Notes: generated by a model from the sequence alone, not told the origin. Shown: positions 12,716 to 24,976, counted from the stretch's first letter. The stretch: 64,000 nucleotides of DNA from Phlebiopsis flavidoalba (GCA_035772785.1 JAOCPU010000005.1:310001-374000); one strand, 5' to 3'. Made by a program: numbers and translations.

Positions 12716-14499
12716 TTAAACCCCATCCATTTTGTCCTAGGTGACTCTGGAACTTATTATTGTCAATTGAATCACTTGTGCGGCGATGTGTGGCGACCGC
12801 GATGATGTGGTGCTCATACCATTGAAAAGTTTCAGTACCTCGAAATGGCGTGCGAAAGTCCATCAATTGCAAGATGTCTAACTGCAGAATTGCTGTTAGA
12901 TCTAGAGTGCAATCTATCGGTAGAGTAGATTTGACTGAACTCAAATATTGACCCCAGTCGCTCGAGGGTAAACACTGAGATGTCCGGACGATGTCACGTT
13001 ACCCCCCCACCCCGGTCCTTCGCCTTGATAACGTGAAGCGATGACATTTAGTAAATGCTTTGCGATAGATGTTGATTCCTGTTGGATGAGGTTCCACTGT
13101 GCTTCATGATCGCAGCTTTTTCGACTCACTTGTCCACCAAAACCTCGATTTTGAAGGTCGCTTTTCTGCTTTCAAAGCCAACCAATGCGAAAATAGGTTT
13201 GGGCAATCCGCTTCGGATACTAACCCATTGCGCGTTCCACCCACAGCCGGCTCATGAACGATTGTTCAAAACGTCACGGAGGTAGCCCTGTGGCGACTTG
13301 CACAGCACAATGAGCAATGTTAGCATTCTATCATTGATCCGCCCTGCTCACTTTGTGAGAGAACTCACAGACCGTAAGGTGCACTAGCTTGAGCTGATAT
13401 GAGTAGTGTTGAAACACAGAAGTAACTAGGAACTGTTGGGTATCGTTACACGGAGTAGCTCTCGCCACCGAATTTCAACACCGAGTTGTGTGGCAGGACA
13501 TGATCAATACGGAGGACGTGGAGAAGATGCCATTGATGACTGCTAGATGCACGGTGGGGAGGCAACAAGTAACCGATGAAGGCGATGCATCCGTCGTTGA
13601 CGGGTGTTATCGGCCAAGCAAACCGAATCAAAACGACGAGAAATAATAGCTTTTTGACTAAGTCCTGTACATAGTGGGCGTTGGAAGCAAGCTTGTGCGG
13701 GCGATGATGTTTTCGGTGGTGGTGGGATGGAAGGAGACGTTCCTGAAACGGCTTCTATACCGAGGGCCAGAGGATCGCGTCGCCATCAAAGATGGGATCT
13801 CCACACGAGGCGTCAATCGAATGTCGTATGCCGCCTCAAAAGTGCTGGGCCTCTCCTCGCAATCCTCCCTCACATCGCCATCCCACCTGCTCTCGGATTA
13901 CCACCCCATTTACTAGCCAAATCTTGTATATTTCCTCCCGATTTTTTCTGCAGAAATGAGCTCGTCGTTGCCCCCAGTTTCCTCCGTTCGCCGGGCGTCG
14001 GTGCGCGTCGCAAAGGGCCCAAGCTCGCTCCCAAAGTTGCCGCTCTCTGTCCCTTTACACCGCCACCCTCGGGTACCTCAGATAACTTTCCACGGCCACC
14101 AAGTCCAAGCAGTATTTGTAATTCCTGAGCAAAGTCATCGATGCGCACGTTGTCGCCCCCGGCGGCGATCTCAGTAAATGGGAGCAAGAAGTAGACCAAG
14201 CAAATTGGCGGGAAGAAGGCTGGTACTGTGGTATCGCTGAGCGGTACTGAAACCCTCTGAGGTCGAGAAAGCGATTGATTGAATCGTGCGTATCTATGTA
14301 TCTTGAAGTGCGGGGAAACACTCAAAACACTCAATGGTTATACAGGTTACGTTCGGGAAGTGCGTCCCCAACACCGGTCGTTGCGATCCTTGTTTCCCTT
14401 CTCCTTGGATCAAGGAGCCCCCACTGATGCACCCCCTGCCTGACCTCTCATCACCAAGCAAGCACACACACCGGCCCTAACATCATTCTCAGTACCGCG
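12716..14499. other. No firm gene; possible missing N-terminal half of the downstream amidohydrolase
   Basis: The gene at 14500-15290 starts abruptly in the middle of its family's usual protein, so its N-terminal half should lie here, but I could not find the expected metal-binding segment. A minus-strand stretch at 13446-13873 has some protein-like character (VLIRFAWPITPVNDGCIAF) without a family match. A plus-strand ATG at 13956 opens a Ser/Pro-rich frame (MSSSLPPVSSVRRASVRVA). Neither is assigned. Confidence 0.3.
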
Positions 14500-15290
14500 C
14501 GTTTTTATACACGATACAATCCCAATGGGGTGGACGACGCGCTTCGCTGGGCCCTCGAGAAAGGCTTTTTTCACCATCGATCTCGACATCGAAACAAACC
14601 TTCGCGCAGGCGAGGGTGCTTGGGAGGACCTTGAAGATTTCCTCACGAAAGCAATCCCCCCGGAACCTTCGCTGGCAAGATCATTCTGTGTGCGTTCATC
14701 CATGGCCTGACACCTGTTATATTGGATTGATCACTGATCTGTGTTTGGGTTTGTACAGCAGCAAATATCTTGCCGCCGCCAGATGATCTTTCGCTGCCGA
14801 GTTAGTCAAGCTGCCTTACTCACCCGTCTACAACGGGACTACCAGTCGCAAAAACCGCAGCGCTGGGCGTCTACTATACGCGAACGTGATTCATCAAGTT
14901 TACTCCTCCCGTGTGGGGCTCGCCCACACCCTGCGGCCCCGAGGAGGGACAGCCTACCTCCGACACGTTTGACAAGAAAGAGTGTAAGAAGCGCATTAAG
15001 ATAGTACAGTGAGTCACATATGGGTCTCATTACCGAAGCAAGACCGCCTGACAGCATCTGATCTTCAGTTGGTCCCTTGCGCTCGCAGGCATTCGGATAT
15101 GAACGCATCCTCTTTCGGCTCGTCCGCCGTCGCCATCATCTCGCGCCAAGTCTTTCCGCGGGTGTACTGGTACGGAACTTCGCGCCCGCGAGAGTCTTTC
15201 GCCGAGAGCTGGTACCTGGAGCAGGGAAGAATCGACCCCTCGTGTTCTACGTGCAACGCGAAGCGCGTCCTACAGCTCATTGAAGATAGA
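14500..15290 (+). CDS. Amidohydrolase-like protein, C-terminal half
   Basis: The segment GVDDALRWALEKGF, FTIDLDIETNLRAGEG, AWEDLEDFLTKAIPPE, then after an intron with a TACAG acceptor near 14760 ANILPPPDDLSLP, and later FTPPVWGSPTP, FGYERILF and ESFAESWYLEQGRIDP, ending NAKRVLQL, matches by recall the C-terminal half of a basidiomycete amidohydrolase-2-like family. In that family a decarboxylase/hydrolase-type TIM barrel ends with an FGxERxxFGSS-like strand and a final NAKRVY-like motif. The N-terminal half is not identifiable upstream. The frame is broken several times (for example between LALRWALEKGF and FTIDL at a poly-T run near 14570). It is tail-to-tail with the RAD54B gene. It may be truncated or simply too error-rich to follow. 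Substrate unknown. Confidence 0.5.
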
Positions 15291-15638
15291 TTTACCACAG
15301 TTACCACGCGAAAAGATTGTGACACGGATACAGCGCGGAATTACGAACGTCACGGAATCGGATTAGGCATATGACAAGTTGTAACCTTTGTGGATCTCAA
15401 GAGCAACACACAATGTATTGGTGCTTTCGTAGATATATCGGGTATTTATGTGTGGGTTGCGCTCGAGCGATTAGTCTTAACACCATGAAGCAGACACAAT
15501 GATTATACACAAGTCTACAGTAAAACTTCTAAACAAAGTAGTCTTTAAGGAGTTCTAATATATATGAACACGCCAGGATAGTCGGATTGGTCATAGTCCA
15601 TCAGTATGTCCTCTTCCTTACCTATTATATAGCCTTGT
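15291..15638. other. Intergenic, convergent 3' ends
   Basis: AT-rich spacer between the plus-strand amidohydrolase-like gene and the minus-strand RAD54B stop at 15639. Nothing beyond presumed 3' untranslated sequence is visible. Confidence 0.5.
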
Positions 15639-18600
15639 TCATTCACCAGCTTCTACAATGGTCTCGGACGTCCTCTCAAAAACAGAATGAACGGAGCCCG
15701 CCGCTCGGTATTTCTTCTATCTACGGGAGAAAAGTGGCGGCCGTGTCGCCGCGCCTCAAAGGACTTCTCCAGATCACAGCTTTCGAGTATGCGAGCTCAC
15801 CTCGAGAGCTGTTTTTCCGGTGTCCTGGGACTTGAGCCTTCGCAGTCATGGGAGGCTGGTATACGAAGCGTGTGACGGATGGCGTCCTGGGATGCGTCCG
15901 GTCGCCTTGGTTCTGAGGACAAGTTGAATGTGTGTCCACTGACCGAGCGCAGCTAGCTGGGCCTTTTTTTCTGGCGAGGTACTAAACGGGTTGTTTTCTG
16001 TCCAGTAAGCGGGGACCATGATCGTCTAAAGTAGTACGATACCTCTTTCGTCCCATCTTCTCGAATGTGCCTCCGGTTTCAACATCATTCAAATCAAACG
16101 GCGGATGCTTGGATGAAGCCATCTCAGAGTCGCTGCCGTCGTCTTCATTCCTCCCGAGGACCTCCGATCTTGACAGGCTAGGCTCCTTCTACGTCGCACG
16201 CAAGACCACCCTTTGGGTGTCGTCGTCGCACGGACACTCCAAAAGCTCATGGGTATGACAGGCTGTGTTGGGATGTATTGTGAAGATATCTCTCATGCTA
16301 AGCAATCCGGCGGCTGCAGTCAGAGACCAGATCTACGGAAAGAGATATCCCACAAAAACCCACGTCTCTTCCGCGTGAATGAGTCGGACTTTGATGTCGG
16401 AACCGCGCCCTATCGTAGTGCGAACTTTGTCAGTCTGCGCAGTAGATTGCGACCGCCACATGACGCGTACCACTCCACGCACCTTGCCGCGAGTACCTGA
16501 AGGAAGGTGGTTAGGCTGCAAGGTCTCCGATCAAAAGGAGCGGCGTGGTACGCACAGTCGCTCAAGCCGAGTTTCGTCACTTGTCTCTGATAATATTTTC
16601 TCTGCGAAGAAAATGATTTGAGTCACTGCACACAGCTATGTGCAAGAAGCGCGTACCGTCGATGGAGCCAGCGGTCAAAAGCGGTACGATGAAAACGGAC
16701 GGGCCGTTTCTGGCCGTCACTGACCAGACTGATCAGTCCACAGCGTAAAACTTATGAAATGACAACGTAACCAACCGGTGTATCCCGAGCCATTGACTGG
16801 AGATCGTGGCTGGAATGAATAGCCATGATTAAAAACCGTTTAGGTAGCCCCCGGGTGGTTAGAAAACCTCGCCTCGGTTCCAGTCCGAGTCCACCAGACA
16901 CAGCCTAGGAGGCTCCTATAAGTTAAGACCGAACGCCACCCGCTTGGAGCTTAGTAGAGAATATGACTAGGCTGGGTGAGCAGCAGAATAAACGGGAACG
17001 GGGGGGCGTTAACGACAAGAGGCTGAACAGCGTTGTTTTTGCGAACGACTTTGTTGAATTCCGTTGACATATTCCTGCCGTCTTTTTGAGACCGGCGTCG
17101 AGCTTAGCAGCAGCGGGTCAGTAAGGGGAGGCTTTAGCATGCACGGTAGCCGGGAACGAGCACACACACGTCATATTTTTTTTTTTTTTTTTTCCAATCG
17201 GTTCGAAGAAATGTGTAGCTCTTTTTGTTTTTTTTTCGGCAAAAAACGCCTCAATCACGTTTAGCGTTGACGTGTCAGTGAGAAACAATGATGCATTTCT
17301 CTTGTTTCGGTGGTCTTAAAGAGATGTTAGCGTTGCTGCAGGCTAGCGAGGGTCTAGTCTACCTTGTAGAGCGCGCGTAGGAGATTGGCCAAGAGCGATC
17401 AATTTCCCTGAAAGTTTCAGATATGTCACCAGGCGTATTGAGAATTTTCATACGTGTGCTTACCACTCAGGAGGAAACATCGTCCACCTGTGCTCTCTCA
17501 GGCAAGAGTTGTGCGGCGTCGGCGAAGACGTTGGTCTTGATCAGATCTCCCGCTAAGGGGGAGAGGGCCTCTGCCCTTCTCTTGGGCCTTGTCTGCCGCC
17601 GCTTTCAACAAGATGGGGCATATTGGCTGACTTTGGTCAACATGCCGATGAGGGCCAATGACTCATCGGTTTGATTCGAGTCCCGGGAACCAAGATCTAT
17701 ACGAGTTTGTCGGCGGTGAGAATCCGGAGGAAAATGTCCCGCTGGACGCGATGTCGGTGTGATGAAGACGACAATACTCGTCTATGCAAAGATGAATGCC
17801 TTCGGAGCGAAACGGTGGAGAGGGAGCACTCACGTTTTGGGGGCAAGAAATTCTTGAGTATACTGGCATCCCTAACGAAGCACGAATGATTGGGGCCAGT
17901 CTCGAGGAGCTGGGAGCGAAAGGTGAGAAGGGTAGGCTGGATGCGGGAACCTGCGTACCTGTTGCAATCTAGCTTCACCAAGCTCCTTGGTCTTTTGCGA
18001 GCATTCCGGGCGCGCGGCTCTTCAGGATGGAACTTCGTATTATCTTCTTGAAGCTATTGGCGTTGCCTGCAGGTACATGAGCGGGAAAGGCGACGCCAAC
18101 AGGCGCTAGCGAACAGACGCTAAAGGCTCTCCGGATTGCGAGAATTCAGCCCTGGCGCTCGGTAGTGTCAGTCCTAGGGTCTTATTGAAAGCGTGGCGGC
18201 GTACCAGATTGCCTGGAAACTCGCCCATATCGTTTTGGATGGGCGTTGTCCAGACAGAATGATACTTCCTCTGAGTGCTCAACACACAGACATCGAACAT
18301 CGTGGGACGTCTTATTGTTCTCATGATTTCACAACAGAACAACGGTGGCCTTCAGACGCCTACACGTCAGCGCTCGCGAGGAGTGTACTATTATGGGGGT
18401 TCTAACCTTCATCGCAGATAATCAGGGCCCTATATGGAGGACTGCAAAACGCGCACTGATGAGTATGGGCTTGACCTTAGAAAAGTCTATCAGACCGAAC
18501 ACTCACATGGAGTACTGAGAGGTCTCCTCTACAAGACAATCAGATGCTAAACAGCTACCATTTGGGTGGTGTGACCAACTTACATGACAGATCTCAGCCG

Positions 18601-20890
18601 CTCGTACCCTATGATGAGCACACTTAAAAGTGTGAATGCGTCTGAGGTCGAATGCCTTGAGCGAGTCATAAAAATTGGTGAAGGCGAAAACTGGCTCACG
18701 AGTTCACAAACTGCTTTATCGTGTTTTTATCTTTGTCGCCAGTAAGATCCCCTAATCTGTCGCGACCTAACCTGTCGTTTTGCCTCAGTGCCGCCGACTA
18801 CCGTTTGACAGATCGTAGCCTCACCATTTATGGATATTCGCCTTTCCAATTCTGTTGCTTGTGTCAGCTTCCGAGTCATCGGGGATAAAAAGGACGCAAA
18901 CGTTTTATGAGCGACACGGGGCAACGATCATCACTTTTCCTACAACAGGGCCTACATTGGCGTAGGGATTCTGCTCTATAGATGAACCGCTCGTGAGGAA
19001 AATAGCCTGGGAATCAGTCGATAGACGCACTGAGGAGTGTCCAAATGAGAGTGATAGTCTGCCGAACGTCGGTAAACAAAATCTGTTTTCAGTTCACGCG
19101 GTCACTGACCTGCAATGTCTTTCCCATGCCCCTGAATAAGCGCCACCTTAGCATGGCCGTTACATCAGGGATTCATGGGGGGTCAACGCACATCTCGTCG
19201 GCCAGGATGCAACCTTTTCCCGTCGTGGCCTTTCATCGCCATCACCACTCATACATGAAATTTTAACGCCTTGCACCAACATTAGCACCATCCGTCTTAT
19301 GAATGGAGCCAGGACACTAACCTTCGACCTGGTGCGGCCTTAGCTTTCGGGCAGGATAGGATCGATGACGGCCCTGGAACAACAGGGGTGTTTTCCTGAA
19401 CAATGGAGACGCACAGTTTCAGCGCACAGAAAAACCTAAAAACGGTGATGGACGCGTAACTTTCGGTTTACTTTGCTATATGCGCTGCGTCAGGTGGGTT
19501 CATGACGACCGCTCCTTCCGCACTGGGGTCATGGCTAGGTTTATAGATGTCAGGGCCTCAATACGCACGTCCACTAAGATTATCGCGTACAGTGGACCCT
19601 TGGCTTTCTTCGGCTGTGCCGGCGCGTAGAACGAAGCTGGAGCAACATACTTCTTGCCCACAAAGGAGACTACTTGTCACACTCGGGCTGAAACGGGTGT
19701 CGGTGGTGTTGAGTATGTAGAGATTGCATCGACGTCGATAATCTCCGCCTTTTTCTTTTTTTGCGCCTCGATGAACAGCGGCGATTCTGCCTGAGTGGAA
19801 ATGAGTTCTACATCCTCGTCGAGATCTTCTGCTCCGGTAATGTTCGGCATCTCTGCTCGGGAAATTTCATGGTCCACTTCGATCTCCTTGTTACCAATTC
19901 GACTCTCGTAGCCTATGTAGATTGGTATGCCATCCCATCGCTTCGTGCCGATACTGCGTATCATTCAGTCACCTAGCATAGTAAGTATATGAGGAGAGGA
20001 AAAACTTACACTAGACCTTTCTCCGTTACCAGACTGAGTTTATCGCCTTTGTGCATAAGATATGCGTCACCGTCCCATGTCTTATGCTTCTTCTGCTGAG
20101 GTTTGCGCCAATTAACGGACCAATACGACGGACCCGCCCTGAGAATGAGCGCGGGCCTTTCCGTTAGACGACGAAGGCTGAGAGTTAGGTTCTTGATTCT
20201 GGTTTAAAGGCGAAGAAGCCACGGAAAGGCCGTCGGTTGACCCTCCTGGAGCAACGTAGGAGTGTTGGCGTCTTGAAGCTCCCGATGTTCTTGGGCTTTA
20301 GCGGCACGAATTGTTTCGAGGCAGTTCCGGAGCTTCGCAAGACAGAAGGGCTTGACCCCGACTCGTGTGTCCACGACGCTTCCTGAAAAGCAGGTTCCGG
20401 ACATATAGTCGGACTGCTTTATCGCGTGATCAAGTCGGACGGTCTTTACCACCGAGACTGAACTCGGCATCAGGGCCTAACTTGTCGACTTCAATGCCGG
20501 AAGGCTTTTCCACATGTCACTCTATATGACCGACTCAGTGAACCCTCCATGTATGCGCGCCGGAGACTCACCTTCGGCCGTCTTCACTGTCAAACAACTC
20601 ACACCAGTTTCCCTTTAAAACCACTACAACGCCGTCATAATCCCACGTTTTGTTTTTCTTGTACTGAGGATTACGCCCTAACACATAGAAGCTTTCATAT
20701 ATGTGTGTTATGTCGCGTGAGTTTCACTCACCATTGAACAGACCAATGCGTATCCCGCCCGCGTCTGACTGGTGTCCCATTTCCTGCGCCATCAACAGCT
20801 TGTCGTTTTATTTTGTGAGTAGGCCAAGCCATCCGTTTCAGACTTTCGTTTGCTGTTTGGGTTTGTGTAGGGACTTTGGAAAGCAGGCAT
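15639..20890 (-). CDS. rdh54: RAD54B/Rdh54-type Snf2 DNA translocase, frame-broken
   Basis: Nuclear Snf2-family dsDNA translocase that remodels Rad51/Dmc1 filaments in homologous recombination. Start ATG at 20890: MPAFQSPYTNPNSKRKSETD. The N-terminal region carries two related modules, RNPQYKKNKTWDYDGV (near 20650) and WRKPQQKKHKTWDGDAYL (near 20100), then a block with KRWDGIPIYIGYESRIGNKE and DHEISRAEMPNITG. Motor motifs follow: IDPILPES/KLRPHQVEG (near 19370), CILADEM then GMGKTLQ (Walker A, split by an intron at 19132-19191), CDEG (motif II, near 18430), TPIQNDMGEF (motif III region, near 18230), DASILKNFLPPK (near 17850), SLALIGMLTKVSQY, RLCLVDSDWN and DGQKRPVFI (motifs V/VI, 16700-16900). 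The C-terminus has RDIFTIHPNTACHTHELLECP-like sequence (near 16300) and FVYQPPMTAKAQVPG, ending near 15639. Introns are about 50-70 nt. Many one-base shifts interrupt the frame. An 18-T run (17176-17193) lies in an intron. Family identity is very secure; RAD54B rather than RAD54 rests on the N-terminal modules. Confidence 0.9.
17176..17193. repeat. Poly-T run in RAD54B intron
   Basis: Eighteen consecutive T (poly-A in the sense of the gene) between exons encoding TSTLNVIEAF and the RQEYVN segment. It looks intronic. Confidence 0.8.
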
Positions 20891-20946
20891 GGAAGCTGCG
20901 AGTGGTCGTCGAAGACAAGAAGTAGAGCGCCCAAGGCCAACGAGGC

Positions 20947-20952
20947 ACGCGT
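20947..20952. promoter_or_regulatory. MluI cell-cycle box upstream of RAD54B
   Basis: ACGCGT 57 bp upstream of the proposed RAD54B ATG, followed at once by CGCGACGCGCC, a second near-match. ACGCGT is the binding consensus of the MBF (Mbp1/Swi6-type) G1/S regulator in yeasts. The hexamer occurs about a dozen times in the window, roughly chance frequency, so only the position is suggestive. Confidence 0.35.
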
Positions 20953-21186
20953 CGCGACGCGCCACACTAATTTACATCACGTGAGCGCAGGGCCGTAAGA
21001 GAAAAGGTGATGAAATTCGTGGTATATATTCGTACTACTGACGTGAATGGGGCATAAATAGGCTGGCTACATGGAACTAAATAAAGGTTGGCCGTTGAGC
21101 TGGACAAGGGTACATGCTTAAAATGGGGCATGCCTGTCCCAACTGAACAGTCAAAACTTGATCCTGGTCAGCCCTATGGAAGAATC

Positions 21187-24133
21187 TCAGATGGCGCCGT
21201 AAACCGGCTGGCCGTCGATGACGGTCGCGAGGACCTCTGTCTGAAGGATCTTCTCGGGTGCAACGGTCATAATATCTTGCGAGAGAACGACGTAGTCTGC
21301 GCGTTTTCCCTTCGTGATGGATCCCAAAACGTCCTCGGTGAACGAAGCGTATGCCGGGTCCAATGTCATGCCTGCAGAGGGGAATAGAGTTTACAGAAAT
21401 GAATAGGTGCGAAAGCGACTGATCGCATCTTTCCCTCCACCTTTCAGAGCCTCTTCGCGGGTCATACGCTGTTCCGGGAACCTAGATGAGTGGCAGAAGA
21501 GCAGAAATCAGCCATCTGGTTATTCGAACGCGCCACTTCTCCCGCATGCGGCAAGTAAACCATCGCAGGCGAGTGCTCCCGAGAAAGAAAGGCGACTTAC
21601 CAGCCGTCGGGGCCATGAGGAGATGTTCCTTCTGCTGACAGACGGGTGATTGCGGCGTAGAATCCGGCCAAAGGGTTAACACCCTCTACTGGGAAGTCGG
21701 AGCCCAATGTGATGCGCGCTCCATGGTTAGGCACACTTCGGAATGCATATAGCCCTTTCACACGTTCAGCTCCTATGTATTGTGAGAAAGGGTACCCTTC
21801 CAGCCCACAGGCGATAACCTTTTTTTTTTCTTTTACTTTTTTCATTTCTTTTTTCTTTCTTATTTTTTTTTTTTTTTTTTTTTTTTTTCGCTCCTCGGCA
21901 TACCACATGTCGTCGGTGCTACGAGTTTTCTTTACTTGAGAATACAGGCCCCAGTCAATGCAAAACTCTCGACAGAAGTAAGCGTAGCGGGGCGGTATTC
22001 ACTTACGCGCATGCGTCGGCTGATTACTTTACACTGGCAATAACTGAGAGGCGGGGAAGGTGCAAGTTATGAGCTAGGGCAGGGTAGACCACAGACCAGA
22101 TCCGACTCACCTCCGAGGTCGCCGAATCTAGCCATGTCCTTTTGCGCGAGAAGCTGGGCGTGCTCCAGCCGAGGCCTGAGCGCTTTAACATCCGAGTCGT
22201 TGCAAAGCCGCTTCAAATGCATCGAGTACCAGGCCGTTCGCGCGATCACCATTGCATGAACATTCTGGTGTCGGCGAAATCGTGGCGAAGGCGAATCAGC
22301 ACAAGGCGGGTCGGTACGGGGCAGAACACATACCACTTGCCAACCATCTCTGAGGAAGCGAGGAATAATGTCGTTGAGAAGCTCTGGATCGATACGCATG
22401 ACACCGCGAGTCGAGGGATTGTCCGTATAAGGATCATAGAGCTGCAGAACACGCTGAGAACATGTCTAGACAAGGACTGGCTTGCAAAAACTCACCGCAG
22501 CACCGCCCGAGCGCAAAGCACCTGACCGAAACGGATCGCTGTCAATGGCTGAGTTTTCACGACACAGAAGCGCACGCACCATCCGCAAATATTTTCACAC
22601 TACGAGCGGTAAGACGGCCGTTGCCCGCACCTATCACCTTGCTGACACGATCGCGCCCCAGTAGTCCGCGGACTCGTTGAAATGGGTCATTCCATACACT
22701 CGAATCTATCAACTGAGTTTAGATTGCAGCTCCGATGGATAACGCGAGAACCAGCTTACTGGCAGTTTCCATTCCTCAGCAGCTCTGTGGACGCGCAAAG
22801 ACATCAATCAGATGTGAGCTGTTGGACATGCGATCTCGGGGGAATGGGGCCTGGTGAGGAGACGTACCTTCGGAAAAAAAACCGGAGGGATATGGGATCG
22901 AAGCCTGCGTCATGGATGCTCGTGAGTCCGTGCGCAACCGCGTCAACCACTGTGAGATTGAAGCGTTTTCTTCGAGCTGTTCGTATGTGGGTTCCGGGCG
23001 CAGTGTGTTCACCAATTCCTGCGCGTTATCAAGGAACACGCCTGGCACTGGGTAAGTCTTGCTTCTGATAGCAAGGAGCAACATTTGCCTTACCTGTGGG
23101 ATTGCCTGCCGAGTCGCGGATGATTATACCTCCTTCGACTTCGTCTGGAATAGGGTCCATTGCCTCGAGGACTTTTTTGGATACCCAAAGCGCGTGTCCG
23201 TCTTTGGATTGGAGGACGATAGGGCGGCCGGAAACGACGGGATCGTTTTCTAGGTCAGCCTAAGGTAATCAAGCAGAGTTCGCTGTCAGATCTAGCAGAC
23301 AATCTGTCGTAGTGCGGCACACCAGCACGTACCATAGTAGGAAAGCTTGATGAGATCCACTTGGTGTGATCCCAACCCCAGCCCTCCACGAATTTAGTCT
23401 TGTCATGACGGAGTTCAGGATTCGACTGAATGTAATCTCTGACGCGCCGAACAGTTTCTGCAGACAGTGTGTAAGTGGCACCGTTCGCATCTTCTCGCAC
23501 GTAATGTATTGCTTCTTCTCTCAAAAAACTTACCTTTGGCAGTTGTTTGATGCCTTCCATTGGGAGAAGTCTTGTAAACCCGTATTCCAGAATGTATGCG
23601 TGGGAATCTGGTTCAAGGTCAGCTGGCTCTGGGACAGGAAAGCAGGAGGCCCGGGTGAAGGGTCCGTGTAGCACGGTGTGGCACTAGCCTGTTATACCAG
23701 GAACTATTACGGCTCCTGACTTGATGTATCGAATGGGTAGCTTGCCCAGTCCGTGTTATTCTCACTGGCTACTGCCGCAGCATTGCCCCATCGTTCCTGG
23801 ACACTCGCTGTTCGCCATGGTTAAGCTCAAACATAGCAAGGAGCAGTGACGTGTTACTCACCTAGGCGAACCGGTGTCTACGAAGCGGCCGCCGTGTACA
23901 ACTGATACACTGTGCACGGGGAGTCACGTCATCGACTGTATAGATAACTTTCGCCATCAGGTGAGCAGAGAGCATATGCATCCGGTGTCTGGACTGGCGC
24001 GAACGAATTGCGTAGAATAAGGAACACCGAAATGGAGACAGACACGAGCGCGAAGAGATAGCGACTGGCGGTAGTTGACCTTGCTCTCACAGACGACACG
24101 GACGAGAGAAGGGTTGCTTCTCGTCCACGCCAT
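21187..24133 (-). CDS. Membrane-anchored amidohydrolase family 3 protein, frame-broken
   Basis: Metal-dependent hydrolase of the amidohydrolase-3 (YtcJ-like) group. The N-terminus (start probably near 24133) has a basic segment, then one membrane helix YLFALVSVSISVFLIL (near 24030), so the enzyme is probably a type II membrane protein. After it come YALCSPDGES, VRWGNAAAVASENNTDWASYPF-like sequence near 23780, SHAYILEYGFTRLLPMEG (near 23600), VRDYIQSNPELRHD, KFVEGWGWDHTKW, VFLDNAQELV (near 23030), RIDPELLNDIIPRFLRDGWQV (near 22380), VKALRPRLEHAQLLAQKDMA (near 22170), GARITLGSDFPVEGVNPLAGFYAA (near 21700), and a C-terminus MTLDPAYASFTEDVLGSITKG with stop at 21187. The metal site normally has HxH after the anchor; here HAY is read. 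A poly-A-rich insertion (21820-21888) sits after MWYAEER. It lies 296 bp upstream of RAD54B, same strand. Substrate unknown. Confidence 0.85.
21820..21888. repeat. Poly-T/A tract inside amidohydrolase exon
   Basis: About 69 bases, almost all T with a few C and A (A-rich in the gene's sense). It is translated in frame as a Lys-rich run directly after MWYAEER and before a GTTATC donor. Related proteins would be expected to continue smoothly from this point to ERVKGLYAFRS. Confidence 0.8.
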
Positions 24134-24976
24134 CTGGAGTCAGCTGGCGTTTTTCGAAGGCCAGGCGAGCTTCGTGAGTAGGACATGGGTGGATAGGATA
24201 TTGGGGTACTCAGGACCGAAAACATGGCCTCATTTTATATTCTCGAGCATTGGGCGCTCTGAGGAGGGGAGAAGTGTAGTCACTTCCGGCAGATGGCAGA
24301 CCCAAATGAGCTGATCGTGATGAACTAATCCGGATCTGTGTGCGCGTACGAAGTCGCGCATTGTGGCTTTCCCGAAATGCAGAGTGCCGGGCATGGGCGA
24401 GGCAAACGCAAGAGGATCGCGCTCTTAGCGAACGAACGTCGGTGGGCGCTCTTTCGCTGAGACATAATATAATAGCGCCTTCTTTGACGCGCTCTTTGGC
24501 GCGCAGAAACGACGCGCAGAACAGGCCCTGGATTTTGAACAGTTTTTTAAGCAGCGGAAAATGGGCACGATCAAATCCCAACCCCAGAGCTATGCTCGGA
24601 CGAGGCCACCCGAGCGCCAGATCCCGTTAGCTCGCGAAGCTTAGGCCACACGCAAAGGCACAGGATAGACGCTGAACAAAGAGGCGCGCGCTAACGGTCT
24701 CTCGCGGAAGAGAGACGCCCGGGGATGGCGGGCCACGCCGGCCACGTGCTGCGGAAATGACCCTAACCCGACGCGATCAAGCCACGTCGTGTCGTCAACT
24801 TGGACGCCCATAGACTTGCTCGTCCCTGAACTCGCTTGCCCCGTCAGGCTTTCGCGACACGCTCATCCCAGACATTACTTTCAGACCTTGGCCAGTCTGG
24901 AAACACCTTGCCCTTAGCCCCCATCTCCGCCAGGGGTCAGGCAGCAATGCCTCTGAACGATGTCATACGCCAGCGG
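24134..24976. other. Divergent promoter region of amidohydrolase-3 and HRD1
   Basis: About 840 bp between two divergently transcribed genes. It is GC-rich with scattered GGCGCGC and CGCGCTCTT-type words (24410-24520). I see no coding segment that continues either gene, apart from weak plus-strand frames at 24340-24630 and 24836-25018 that I regard as chance. Confidence 0.4.

Noticed and set aside
16840..16910. A tRNA-like stretch containing GGTTCCAGTCCGAGTCC
   Set aside because: It overlaps the RAD54B exon encoding RLCLVDSDWN on the other strand and does not form acceptor, D and anticodon stems.
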